The notes under the pieces: generated by a model
Told to the model about the DNA's origin: nothing
What the model saw: only the letters and a program-made list of their open reading frames with translations
The model's database searches: none
Translations under genes and position numbers: made by a program
Assembly (NCBI GenBank): GCA_002293065.1
Contig: DBCN01000121.1
Coordinates: forward strand, 6,958 to 51,154
Length of the DNA stretch: 44,197 nucleotides
Reading direction: 5' to 3'
From: Opitutia bacterium UBA957
GTDB lineage: Bacteria; Verrucomicrobiota; Verrucomicrobiia; Opitutales; UBA953
In this document: piece after piece, positions 23,500 to 31,489 of the stretch
Position numbering within the stretch: the stretch's first letter is position 1
How the letters are laid out: every line of letters starts with the position of its first letter

Positions 23500-25539
23500 A
23501 TGCAACCTTCCCGGCTGAATTTCAAGTTGGAGGCGGTCGCCAGCGGCTCGCGGGCGCGCGCGGCGACTTTCCGGACGTTGCATAACGAGGTGAAGACGCC
23601 CCTGTTCATGCCGGTCGGTACGCAGGCCACGGTCAAGGCCCAGACGTTCGATACGCTCCTGGAATCGGGGTCGCAGATCCTGCTCGCGAACACCTACCAC
23701 CTGTTGCTCCGCCCAGGTCCCGAGGTCTTCCGCCACTTCGGCGATATCCATCGTTTCACGGGCTGGGAGAAGTCGTTCCTGACGGATTCCGGCGGCTTCC
23801 AGATCTTCTCGCTGCCGCACTCCCGTTCCATCGAGGAGGAGGGGGCCGAATTCCGCAGCTACGTCGACGGCAAGAAGATCCTGCTCAGCCCCGAGGTCAG
23901 CATCGGGACGCAGATGGCGATCGGGAGCGACATCATGATGGTGCTCGACCAGTGCATCCCATCGACGGCCGACGAGGCCACGGCCCGGCGCGCGCTCGAG
24001 ATCACGCAACGCTGGGCGGTCCGCAGCCTCAAGGCCCGCGGCGAGTCCCCGCAGTCGATGTTCGCCATCGTGCAAGGCGCCTTGTACCCGCACCTGCGCA
24101 AGCAGAGCGCGGATGGACTGACCCAACTGCCGTTCGACGGGTTCGCCATCGGCGGCTTGGCCGTTGGCGAGGAGAAGCACCAGCGCGAGGATACCTGCGA
24201 GGTCGCCGCGGCCATGTTGCCGGCCGATCGCCCGCGCTACCTCATGGGCGTCGGGACGCCCCTCGACCTGCTCGAGGCCGTCCACCGTGGGGTCGACATG
24301 TTCGATTGCATCATCCCGAACAAGGTGGCGCAGTTCGGCACGGCGTTCACCTCGCGCGGGCTGCTCCAGCTGCGCCGGTCGGTCTATAAGTTCTCCGATG
24401 AGAAACTCGACCCGACCTGCCTCTGTCCGGTCTGCCGCAAGTATTCCCGCGGCTACCTCCATCACCTCACGAAGACGCAGGAGCCCTTGGGTTGGACCTT
24501 GCTGGGCCAGCATAACATCGCGTTCTACCATCAGTTGATGCGCGAAATCCGCCAGAGCATCCTCGAGGACCGTTTCCTCGCGCTCTATAATGAGAAGCGC
24601 CAGTTCCTGCAGGTCGAGGACATGGACCATCCGGCGGTACCGCCGAAGGTCGGCAAGGAGCGCCGTCCGCGCACGCTGGGTAATTACATCGTCAACATCG
24701 CCGAGGCGGGTTTCGCCAGCATCCGGCAGGTTTCTTCCGGTGAAATCATGCATTCGCACACGCCTCCGATGGAGGAGGCGAAGTCGCTCTACGTCGATCA
24801 GTCGGCCTTGACCGAACGCCTGCAACTGCCTGCCGGTAAGTCCCCCGAGGAGGTGCCCGAGCTCGTCGTCTGGGATGTGGGCCTCGGCGCCGCCGCCAAC
24901 GCCATGGCCGCCGTGCAGTGCTACGAGGCCGCCGCCGCGCAAGGCCCGGTGCGTCGGCTCAAGCTCATCAGTTTCGAGAACGACCTCGATTCACTGCGCT
25001 TGGCGCTCACGCACAAGTCGTTCTTCCCATATCTTCGCCACTCCGGCCCGGATGCGGTGCTCGCCCGCGGTCAGTGGGTGTCCCGTCAGTTCCCAGGGCT
25101 TTCCTGGGAACTCCTCGAGGGGGATTTCTGGGAGCGGGCGCCGCAGGCTTCCGCCAAGCCCGACCTCGTATTCTACGATTTCTTCTCCCACAAGACTGAC
25201 ACCGCTTGTTGGAAGCCGGCGTCCTTTGCGCGCTTGTTTGAGTTGGTGCGCTCGGAGCGCTCCGCCGAACTTTTCACCTATTCGGCATCGACCGCCGTGC
25301 GCGCGGGGCTGCTGCAGGCCGGTTTCTTCGTGGGCGCCGGCGTCGGTACGGGCGTGAAGAAAGACACCACCGTCGCGCTCACGCCCGGGTGGGCCGGGGC
25401 GCCCCGTCACGCGTTGCTCGGGGCCGAATGGTTGGGCAAGTGGGACCGCTCCCAGGCGAAGTTCCCCGAAGGCCTGTCGGAGTCCGAACGCGCCGCCTTC
25501 GAGGCCCTCATCCGTCGCCACCCGCAGTTCGCGGGTTGA
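23500..25539 (+). CDS. tgt: tRNA guanine-34 transglycosylase fused to an MnmC-type methyltransferase
   Basis: A 679-residue protein, nearly twice the usual Tgt length. Residues 1-375 form a bacterial Tgt TIM barrel: catalytic Asp96 in DSGGFQ, base-recognition Asp150/Cys152 in LDQC, GGLAVGEE (219-225, Val222 as in preQ1-using enzymes), nucleophile Asp269 in DMFDC, and zinc ligands Cys307, Cys309, Cys312 and His338. The barrel replaces G34 with preQ1 (or queuine) in GUN-anticodon tRNAs. Residues about 395-640 match the methyltransferase domain of MnmC: SAM-site WDVGLGAAANAMA (458-470), acidic FEND (492-495), LLEGDFWE, PDLVFYDFFSHK...CWKP and TYSASTAVRAGLLQAGFFV. That domain normally makes mnm5U34. 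The ATG at 23500 is the first in a Tgt-like context; the longer open frame is antisense to the beta-lactamase-like gene. Confidence 0.93.
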   Translation: MQPSRLNFKLEAVASGSRARAATFRTLHNEVKTPLFMPVGTQATVKAQTFDTLLESGSQILLANTYHLLLRPGPEVFRHFGDIHRFTGWEKSFLTDSGGFQIFSLPHSRSIEEEGAEFRSYVDGKKILLSPEVSIGTQMAIGSDIMMVLDQCIPSTADEATARRALEITQRWAVRSLKARGESPQSMFAIVQGALYPHLRKQSADGLTQLPFDGFAIGGLAVGEEKHQREDTCEVAAAMLPADRPRYLMGVGTPLDLLEAVHRGVDMFDCIIPNKVAQFGTAFTSRGLLQLRRSVYKFSDEKLDPTCLCPVCRKYSRGYLHHLTKTQEPLGWTLLGQHNIAFYHQLMREIRQSILEDRFLALYNEKRQFLQVEDMDHPAVPPKVGKERRPRTLGNYIVNIAEAGFASIRQVSSGEIMHSHTPPMEEAKSLYVDQSALTERLQLPAGKSPEEVPELVVWDVGLGAAANAMAAVQCYEAAAAQGPVRRLKLISFENDLDSLRLALTHKSFFPYLRHSGPDAVLARGQWVSRQFPGLSWELLEGDFWERAPQASAKPDLVFYDFFSHKTDTACWKPASFARLFELVRSERSAELFTYSASTAVRAGLLQAGFFVGAGVGTGVKKDTTVALTPGWAGAPRHALLGAEWLGKWDRSQAKFPEGLSESERAAFEALIRRHPQFAG

Positions 25540-25545
25540 GCCGCC

Positions 25546-27039
25546 TTACTTCTCGATCACGCAACGATCGATCTCTTCGCCCTTCTCGTTGATCGTCCGC
25601 ATCTCGAACTTCTTCGCAGTGAGGTCGACGACCGTGAAGGAGTGGAGGGTCTCGTAATACTTGGCGTTGAACGGCGCGAAGTTGTCTTTCCCACCGTTGG
25701 GGAGTTTGGCCAAGTTCTTGTCGACCGTGCCGGTGTAGAGTTTCGCGCCCCCACCCCCTTGCACGACGTAGATGACGCCCTTGGGCGAGGTCTGCTTCGC
25801 GCCGTCGAAGGCCTCGTCGAGCGTGAAGGTTCCGTTCACGTAACTCGGCGGGGCCTTCGGGGCGAGGCTCGGTACGTTGGCCTTGGGGTCATCGGGCAGC
25901 GGCTTGGCGGCGACCGCGGCGGCGACGCCGCTGGCGGGCAGGAAGCGGAGCGGCTTGCTGCGTTGGAAATTATGGACGTGTCCGGCGAAGACGACGTCGA
26001 CGCCGTTGGCCTCGAAGATGGGCGCGAATTTGCGTTGGCGCTGGGCGCTGTAGTGGTTCACCGAGACTTGGAACGGGGGGACGTGCAAAGCGACGAATTT
26101 CCACGGCTGTTTCGTGGCCTTGAGGTCTTGGTCGAGCCAGGCCATGACCGCCGGGTCGTCGGACTTGCCGCCACCGCTGTTGTCGAGCACGACGATGTGG
26201 GCGGCACCGTAGTCGAAGGAGTAGAAGCCGAGGGCGGGGTAGTTCTTGCCCGCGAGGGTGCGGAAGGGCTTCGCCGCATCGTCCTTGGGCAAGGCCGTGT
26301 TCCAAACGCCTTCCGGCAGGCCGTTCTGCGGGGCGTTGAAGAAGTAATAGGCCGCGTAGGAGTCGGGGGTGGTGGCGAGCTTGCCCATGACGTCGTGGTT
26401 GCCGAGGACGGCATAGAAAGGCATGGAACCCATCATCGGTGCGCCGTTCTTGTCGCTCGGTTCGGTGGGGTTGCTGTAGGTACTCCAAAAGTACTTCATG
26501 TAGTGGTAGGCGCGACCGGTCGGATAGATGATGTCGCCAAGCAGCACCGTGTAGTGCGGCTTATGTAGGCTCATCTGGTGGGCGATCACGTTTTGGCTGG
26601 CCTTGCCGTCGGCCAGGTCGCCGACCAAAATGAAACGCGTCGGTTTGCCCGTGCCTACGCGCGTGTGGGTGGTCTGCTCGCGGATGACCTTGCCGTCCAG
26701 CTTGACGACATAGGTGAACGTGCTGTCGAGGGGGAGACCGGTGAGGGCGGCGCTGTAACGGATGTAGTGCTGATCCTTTTCGGCCGGGGCGGGCGGCTTG
26801 GCGACTGGGGCGGCGAAATCCATCGGCGCGACGTCGACCTTGGCGGCGATGGGCTTGGCGCCTTTGGGGGCGTACTCGACGGTGAAGTTACCGGGCGTCT
26901 GGTCGGTGACCCAGATGACGCGCATCTCATCCGTGGCCTCAAGCCCACCCCGCGGACCCGGTTGGAGATAGGGCTGCGCCAAAATGGTCTGAGCCGAGGC
27001 GGTGGCGGTGAGGCACAGCAGTGAGAGCAGGGACTTCAT
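25546..27039 (-). CDS. Secreted purple acid phosphatase-like metallophosphoesterase
   Basis: A 497-residue protein with signal peptide MKSLLSLLCLTATASAQ; the ATG at 27039 has a GAGGAA ribosome site just upstream, unlike most genes here. A fibronectin-III-like N-terminal domain (about 20-130) precedes a dinuclear metal phosphoesterase core: Asp141 (LVGDLA), GDIIY at 168-172 with the purple acid phosphatase Tyr, GNHD at 213-216, LHVPPF (VxxH-type) and GHVHNFQR (GHxH). It probably releases phosphate from organic phosphates outside the cytoplasm. It converges with tgt, 6 bp apart. Loss of any of these residues would argue against activity, but all are present. Confidence 0.93.
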   Translation of the reverse strand: MKSLLSLLCLTATASAQTILAQPYLQPGPRGGLEATDEMRVIWVTDQTPGNFTVEYAPKGAKPIAAKVDVAPMDFAAPVAKPPAPAEKDQHYIRYSAALTGLPLDSTFTYVVKLDGKVIREQTTHTRVGTGKPTRFILVGDLADGKASQNVIAHQMSLHKPHYTVLLGDIIYPTGRAYHYMKYFWSTYSNPTEPSDKNGAPMMGSMPFYAVLGNHDVMGKLATTPDSYAAYYFFNAPQNGLPEGVWNTALPKDDAAKPFRTLAGKNYPALGFYSFDYGAAHIVVLDNSGGGKSDDPAVMAWLDQDLKATKQPWKFVALHVPPFQVSVNHYSAQRQRKFAPIFEANGVDVVFAGHVHNFQRSKPLRFLPASGVAAAVAAKPLPDDPKANVPSLAPKAPPSYVNGTFTLDEAFDGAKQTSPKGVIYVVQGGGGAKLYTGTVDKNLAKLPNGGKDNFAPFNAKYYETLHSFTVVDLTAKKFEMRTINEKGEEIDRCVIEK

Positions 27040-27112
27040 GGGGTTCCTCGGTTTAAGCCCGTTTCCCTGAGCCATCAACCTGTTATATGCCGCCGGGACG
27101 GGGGCTTAAACG

Positions 27113-27147
27113 AAAAGCCCCGGCTGACTCGCGTCGCCGGGGCTTTT
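27113..27147 (-). terminator. Rho-independent terminator after the dienelactone hydrolase gene
   Basis: A perfect 12-bp stem, AAAAGCCCCGGC (27113-27124) with GCCGGGGCTTTT (27136-27147), and an 11-nt loop. Read on the minus strand it lies 16 bp after the hydrolase stop at 27164 and ends in a U-rich tail. It also insulates the phosphatase gene starting at 27039. Confidence 0.85.
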
Positions 27148-27163
27148 GCCGAAAGGGCGAAGG

Positions 27164-27946
27164 TTACTTCGGGCCGAAGAGGCCGGTGAGGAAGGCCTTC
27201 ATCTCGGACCAAGAGGCCTTGTCCGCCGCCTCATTGTAGGCCGCACCCTTGGAGTTGTCGTTGCCGGCTTCCTTGTGCGTGAAGCTGTGGACGGCGCCCG
27301 GGTATTTGATGAGCTTATAGTCGACCTTGGCGGCTTGGAGTTCCTGCTCGAAGGCGATGATATCCTTCGCGGCGACGTAGGGGTCGTCGGCGCCATGCAA
27401 CGCGAGCACCTTGCCCTTGATGTTCTGGCCATCGGCCGGCTTGGGGGAATCGAGGCCACCGTGGAAGCTGACGACGCCCTTGACGTCGGCGCCGCTGCGG
27501 GCGAGTTCGAGGACGGATGTGCCGCCGAAGCAATAGCCGGTCGCGGCGAGCTTGTTCCCGTCGGTGCGGGCATCCTGCTTGAGGACGTCGAGCGCCGCGG
27601 TCAGGCGGGCGCGGAGGAGGGGCCGGTCCTTCTTGTACTTGCCGGCTTCCTGCCCAGCGGCCGGCGGCTGCGGGCGCACGCCCTTGCCGTAGACGTCGGC
27701 GACCAGCACGTTGTAGCCGAGTTCGGCCAACTGGCGGGCGGCGGCCTTCTCATGTCCGCTGATGCCGGTCCACTGGTGGACGACGAGGATCGCGGGGCGC
27801 TTGCCCGCGAGCGCGTCGTCGTAGGCGTGCCAGCCTTCGCAGACGACATCGCCGGACTTATACTCGACGGGTTTTTCGACGATGGCGGCGCCGAGTGGGC
27901 TGAGCCCAAGGAGGGCGGCGAGGGTGGCGAGGGTGAGGGGTTTCAT
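27164..27946 (-). CDS. Dienelactone hydrolase family protein, exported
   Basis: A 260-residue alpha/beta hydrolase with signal peptide MKPLTLATLAALLGLSPLGA. The dienelactone hydrolase triad is visible: Cys139 in GYCFGG, Asp188 in GADDPY and His220 in VHSF; Glu/Trp-containing VVHQWTG lies near 55-61. The classical enzyme opens dienelactones in the cytoplasm, but exported members act on unknown esters or lactones. A strong terminator follows. It is divergent from the pirin gene with a 110-bp gap. Confidence 0.92.
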   Translation of the reverse strand: MKPLTLATLAALLGLSPLGAAIVEKPVEYKSGDVVCEGWHAYDDALAGKRPAILVVHQWTGISGHEKAAARQLAELGYNVLVADVYGKGVRPQPPAAGQEAGKYKKDRPLLRARLTAALDVLKQDARTDGNKLAATGYCFGGTSVLELARSGADVKGVVSFHGGLDSPKPADGQNIKGKVLALHGADDPYVAAKDIIAFEQELQAAKVDYKLIKYPGAVHSFTHKEAGNDNSKGAAYNEAADKASWSEMKAFLTGLFGPK

Positions 27947-28056
27947 CGGTGTAGTTGGTTAGATTGGCTGGGTTTGGCGACGGGGCAAGGATGGGTCGCG
28001 GTTTTTTAACTTTCGGCAGGGTCGACTTCGGTGACTTTTCATTTTTAATAAAAGGG

Positions 28057-28758
28057 ATGAAACTGCAGACCCGCCGATCCGCCGAACGTGGCCACGCCGA
28101 CCATGGCTGGCTCAAGACCTGGCATTCGTTCAGCTTCGCGGACTATTACGACCCGAAGCACATGGGCTTCCGTTCCTTGCGCGTCATCAACCAGGACATC
28201 ATCGCCCCCGGTGGCGGCTTCCCCCCGCATGGCCATCGGGACATGGAGATCTTCAGCTATGTCCTGGAAGGGACCATCGAGCATCGCGACAGCATGGGTA
28301 ACCACGCGCAGGTCAAACCCGGCCAAATCCAGGTCATGAGCGCGGGCGCCGGCGTGAAGCACAGTGAATTCAATCCTTCCGATGTGGAGCCCCTGCAGAT
28401 CCTGCAGGTGTGGATCCAGCCCGACCGCGCCGGCCTGAAACCGCGGTATGCCGAGTGGACGCCGACGCTGCCTCAGCTCGCCGCACCGAAGGTGCTCATC
28501 ATCTCCAACGATGGCCGCGAGGGCTCGGCGCACATCAGTCAAGACGCGGACGTCTACCGCGTGAAGTCGGCCAAGGCGTTGACCGTGGTGCACGATTTGG
28601 CGAAGGGCAGGGGCCTCTGGTTTCAGTTGATCGCCGGCGAAGTCACGGTCGGTGACGTCAAGATGCAGCCGGGCGATGCCGTGAGTTCCGAAGAGGCTGG
28701 CCGGTTCGAAATCGTCTCCGCGGGGGCGGTGGAAGCGCTCTTGTTCGACCTTGCGTAA
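28057..28758 (+). CDS. Pirin family cupin protein (YhhW-like)
   Basis: A 233-residue pirin of ordinary length. ATG 28057 aligns with the family start; upstream in-frame sequence is AT-rich leader. The N-terminal cupin carries likely iron ligands His58, His60, His102 and Glu104 in FPPHGHRDME and GVKHSEF, after the family motif HGWLKTWHSFSFADYYDP (16-33). The C-terminal cupin is shorter. Bacterial homologues such as YhhW oxidise quercetin in vitro, but their physiological role is unclear and often linked to stress. It is followed closely by the double CDGSH and DoxX-like genes, so a stress or redox unit is plausible. Confidence 0.95.
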   Translation: MKLQTRRSAERGHADHGWLKTWHSFSFADYYDPKHMGFRSLRVINQDIIAPGGGFPPHGHRDMEIFSYVLEGTIEHRDSMGNHAQVKPGQIQVMSAGAGVKHSEFNPSDVEPLQILQVWIQPDRAGLKPRYAEWTPTLPQLAAPKVLIISNDGREGSAHISQDADVYRVKSAKALTVVHDLAKGRGLWFQLIAGEVTVGDVKMQPGDAVSSEEAGRFEIVSAGAVEALLFDLA

Positions 28759-28784
28759 GTCGCCCGGTAAACGATGATCCAGCC

Positions 28785-29024
28785 ATGTCCGCACCGCACA
28801 TCCCTCAAAAGTCCCCCCTTCCTGTCCTCGTCGAAGCCGGCAAGACCTACTACTGGTGTTCCTGCGGCCATTCGAAGACCCAGCCGTTCTGCGATGGCGC
28901 CCACAAGGGTTCGGCCTTCGCTCCGGTCCCTTACAAGGCTGAAGCCAACGGCACGGTTTACTTCTGCGCCTGCAAGCACTCCAAGAAAGGTGCCCTCTGT
29001 GACGGTTCGCACAAGGCCCTCTGA
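28785..29024 (+). CDS. Double CDGSH-type iron-sulfur protein
   Basis: A 79-residue protein with two CDGSH half-domains. The first uses Cys25, Cys27, Cys36 and His40 (CSCGHS, PFCDGAH); the second uses Cys61, Cys63, Cys72 and His76 (CACKHS, LCDGSH). Each 3Cys-1His set binds a redox-active [2Fe-2S] cluster; two-motif proteins fold as a monomer like mitochondrial Miner2. Exact partner and role are unknown: electron transfer or cluster donation. It lies 26 bp after pirin and 32 bp before the DoxX-like gene, on the same strand. No signal peptide, so cytoplasmic. Confidence 0.95.
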   Translation: MSAPHIPQKSPLPVLVEAGKTYYWCSCGHSKTQPFCDGAHKGSAFAPVPYKAEANGTVYFCACKHSKKGALCDGSHKAL

Positions 29025-29056
29025 TTTAAGCCCAACCATCTTTCCACCCAACCATC

Positions 29057-29521
29057 ATGAAACTCGCCGCCAACATCGTCGCCGTCCTCCTCGGCGCGAT
29101 CTTCATCGTCTTCGGACTCAACTTCTTCTTCCCGTTCATCACGATCCCGCCGCTGCCCGAAGGTTCCCCGGCCGCGGCCTTCATCGGCGCCATGTACTCC
29201 ACTGGCTACCTTAAGCTTGTGAAGGTCCTGGAAATCGTCGGCGGCCTGCTGCTCGTGTTGCCTCGCCTGCGGACCCTTGGCCTCGTCATCATCGGTGCCA
29301 TCGTCTTCAACCTCGCCTGCGTCCACCAGTTCATGTTCGGTGGCCTCAAGGACCCGGTGGTCATCTTCGCTGTCTTGGCCTGCTTGTTCCTGACCTACGT
29401 CGCTTGGAAGAAGTGCTGCGGTTGCTGTTCCGCCTGTCCGTGCGGCTGCCAGTCCGACAGCTCCGCCGGCTCCTGCTGCTCCACCGAGTCCAGCTCGGGT
29501 TGCTGCGGCGAAAAGAAGTAA
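29057..29521 (+). CDS. DoxX-like membrane protein with a cysteine-rich C-terminal tail
   Basis: A 154-residue protein with four hydrophobic segments (about 5-28, 55-75, 77-93, 97-114) in the DoxX/DoxD-like pattern, including FIVFGLNFFFPF and KVLEIVGGLLLVLPRLR. The last roughly 37 residues after the final helix hold 11 cysteines in CC, CxC and CxxC spacings, ending in GEKK. DoxX relatives take part in sulfur, thiol or redox processes; the tail suggests metal or cluster binding on one face of the membrane. The tail is not part of the usual DoxX domain. A terminator follows, closing the pirin-CDGSH-DoxX unit. Confidence 0.85.
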   Translation: MKLAANIVAVLLGAIFIVFGLNFFFPFITIPPLPEGSPAAAFIGAMYSTGYLKLVKVLEIVGGLLLVLPRLRTLGLVIIGAIVFNLACVHQFMFGGLKDPVVIFAVLACLFLTYVAWKKCCGCCSACPCGCQSDSSAGSCCSTESSSGCCGEKK

Positions 29522-29544
29522 TCCGGCCTGAACGTCGACCACTC

Positions 29545-29569
29545 AGCCCCGGCCCCGCCGGGGCTTTTT
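29545..29569 (+). terminator. Rho-independent terminator after the DoxX-like gene
   Basis: A 9-bp stem, AGCCCCGGC (29545-29553) with GCCGGGGCT (29557-29565), a 3-nt CCC loop and a run of five T. It sits 24 bp after the stop and 72 bp before the hexonate operon. Confidence 0.88.
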
Positions 29570-29627
29570 GTTGGTCGGCCCGCCGGGGGACGAGGCTGGG
29601 CTTGCTCGTGGTCAGAACCCGACCAAT

Positions 29628-29635
29628 AAAGAGGT
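29628..29635 (+). promoter_or_regulatory. Shine-Dalgarno site of the alcohol dehydrogenase gene
   Basis: AAAGAGGT lies with its GAGG core 7 nt before the ATG at 29642. It is one of the few good ribosome sites in the window and fixes this start. Confidence 0.7.
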
Positions 29636-29641
29636 ACCCCC

Positions 29642-30682
29642 ATGAAGGCCCTGCTGCTGACGGAATATAAACAGATGTCCTACACGACGGTCGCCGACCC
29701 GGTCTGTGGCCCGTCCGACGTCCTCATCCAAGTCAAGGCCTGCGGCATCTGCGGCTCCGACATCCATGGGTACGATGGTTCCACGGGTCGGCGCATCCCG
29801 CCCCTCGTCATGGGCCACGAGGCCGCCGGCGTCATCACCGGCGTCGGCGCCGAAGTGAAGCACCTCGTACCCGGCCAGCGCGTGACCTTCGACTCCACGG
29901 TCTTCTGCGGCGAGTGCGTCCACTGCCGACGCGGTGACGTGAACCTCTGCGACAACCGCCAGGTCCTCGGCGTCTCCTGCGGCGACTACCGCCGCCACGG
30001 GGCCTTCGCCGAATTCGTCACCGTCCCGGCCCGCATCGTGCACGTCTTGCCCGACGCCTTGGGCTTCAATGAGGCGGCCATGATCGAGGCCGTTTCCGTC
30101 GGCGTGCACGCGGTGCGGCTCACGCCTTGCGCCCCGGGCGACACCGCCGTGATTGTCGGCACGGGCATGATCGGCCTGCTGACGCTCCAGGCGGCCAAGA
30201 TCGCGGGCTTCACCCAGCTCATCGCCGTCGACACCGAGGACTCCCGCCTGGATGTGGCGTGTGAACTCGGGGCGACCCACCGTTTCAACGCCAAGACCGG
30301 CGGTGACCTGACGGAATTCGTGAAGTCCCTCACGAAGGGGCAGGGCGCCGATGCGGCCTTCGAGTGCGTCGGACTCAACGCCACGGTGCTGTCCGCCATC
30401 CATGCGGTCCGCAAGGGCGGCACGGTGACGCTCGTCGGCAACCTTTCGCCCAAGACGGAACTCCCGCTGCAGATCGTCGTCACCCGCCAGCTCCGCCTGC
30501 AGGGGTCGTGCGCTTCCGCCGGGGAGATCCCGCGCTGCATCGAGCTCCTCGCGACCAAGCAGATCAAGGTCGACAGGATCATCTCCGCCGTCGCCCCGCT
30601 CGAACAGGGCGCCGATTGGTTCGCCAAGCTCTATGCCGGCGCCCCGGGCGTCATGAAGGTCATCCTCGCTCCCCAGAACTGA
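29642..30682 (+). CDS. Zinc-dependent alcohol dehydrogenase, probable L-idonate 5-dehydrogenase
   Basis: A 346-residue medium-chain dehydrogenase. Catalytic zinc ligands Cys37 (GICGSD) and His59-Glu60 (GHE), structural zinc Cys89, Cys92, Cys95 and Cys103, and the NAD(P) motif GTGMIG at 173-178 are all present. The family includes threonine, sorbitol, galactitol-1-phosphate and L-idonate dehydrogenases. The next two genes encode an IdnO-like SDR and a GntP permease, the order of E. coli idnD-idnO-idnT, so oxidation of L-idonate or another aldonate at C5 is the best guess, inferred from context. The stop overlaps the next start (TGATG). Confidence 0.88.
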   Translation: MKALLLTEYKQMSYTTVADPVCGPSDVLIQVKACGICGSDIHGYDGSTGRRIPPLVMGHEAAGVITGVGAEVKHLVPGQRVTFDSTVFCGECVHCRRGDVNLCDNRQVLGVSCGDYRRHGAFAEFVTVPARIVHVLPDALGFNEAAMIEAVSVGVHAVRLTPCAPGDTAVIVGTGMIGLLTLQAAKIAGFTQLIAVDTEDSRLDVACELGATHRFNAKTGGDLTEFVKSLTKGQGADAAFECVGLNATVLSAIHAVRKGGTVTLVGNLSPKTELPLQIVVTRQLRLQGSCASAGEIPRCIELLATKQIKVDRIISAVAPLEQGADWFAKLYAGAPGVMKVILAPQN

Positions 30683-31479
30683 TGTCTTCTCCCTTCTTCA
30701 GCCTCGCCGGTAAGGTCGCCTTCATCACGGGCACCAGCCGTGGCCTGGGCCAACATTTCGCCCGCGCCCTCGCGCAGGCCGGCGCCGATATCGCCATGTC
30801 CAGCCGCGATGCCTCCAAGCTCGATGCGTTCCGGAAGGAGATCGAAGCCCTCGGCCGACGCACCTGCGCGGTCGCCCTCGATGTCCGGGACGGTGCCAGC
30901 ATCAAGGCGGCGGTCGCTGACGTGGAACGCCAGATGGGCCGCATCGATATCCTCGTCAACAACGCGGGCTGCAACATCCGCAAGCCCGCCCTGGAGGTGA
31001 CTTGGGAGGATTGGAACACCATCCTCGACACGAACCTGCGCGGGACGTTCTTCACCGCCCAGGCGGTCGCTCCGGGCATGATCGCCCGCGGTTATGGACG
31101 GATCATCAACATCGGTTCCGTGACGTGCGTCGCCGGCTATGCGGGCCTCGCCCCGTACGGCGCGAGCCGCGGTGGCGTGAAGCAACTGACGATGAGTCTG
31201 GCCGACGATTGGGGCCGCCATGGGGTCACCGTGAATTGCCTCGCCCCAGGTTGGTTCAAGACCGCCCAGAATGCGGTGCTCTATGAGCAGAAGGAATGGG
31301 TCGAGTACTTGTGTGACCGCATCCCGCTCAAGCGCCCAGGGGCGGCGGACGACCTCGCTGGTCCCGTGGTCTTCCTCGCCTCCGAGGAAAGCCGCTATGT
31401 GACCGGCCAGACCCTCCTCGTCGATGGCGGCATCAGCACGGGGGCCACCCGCGCCACGGTCGCCCCGCCCAAGGCCTAA
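30682..31479 (+). CDS. Short-chain dehydrogenase, gluconate 5-dehydrogenase-like (IdnO-like), with YxxxR active site
   Basis: A 265-residue classical SDR starting at the ATG overlapping the preceding stop. NAD(P)-binding TGTSRGLG (16-23), NNAG (93-96), structural Asn118, catalytic Ser146 and Tyr159 are present. The usual catalytic Lys four residues after Tyr is Arg163 (YGASRGG). IdnO reduces 5-ketogluconate to gluconate; sequence and context fit that role. Lys-to-Arg would be expected to alter activity unless this subfamily has adapted. The permease gene starts 10 bp downstream. Confidence 0.88.
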   Translation: MSSPFFSLAGKVAFITGTSRGLGQHFARALAQAGADIAMSSRDASKLDAFRKEIEALGRRTCAVALDVRDGASIKAAVADVERQMGRIDILVNNAGCNIRKPALEVTWEDWNTILDTNLRGTFFTAQAVAPGMIARGYGRIINIGSVTCVAGYAGLAPYGASRGGVKQLTMSLADDWGRHGVTVNCLAPGWFKTAQNAVLYEQKEWVEYLCDRIPLKRPGAADDLAGPVVFLASEESRYVTGQTLLVDGGISTGATRATVAPPKA

Positions 31480-31489
31480 ACTTTCCGCC

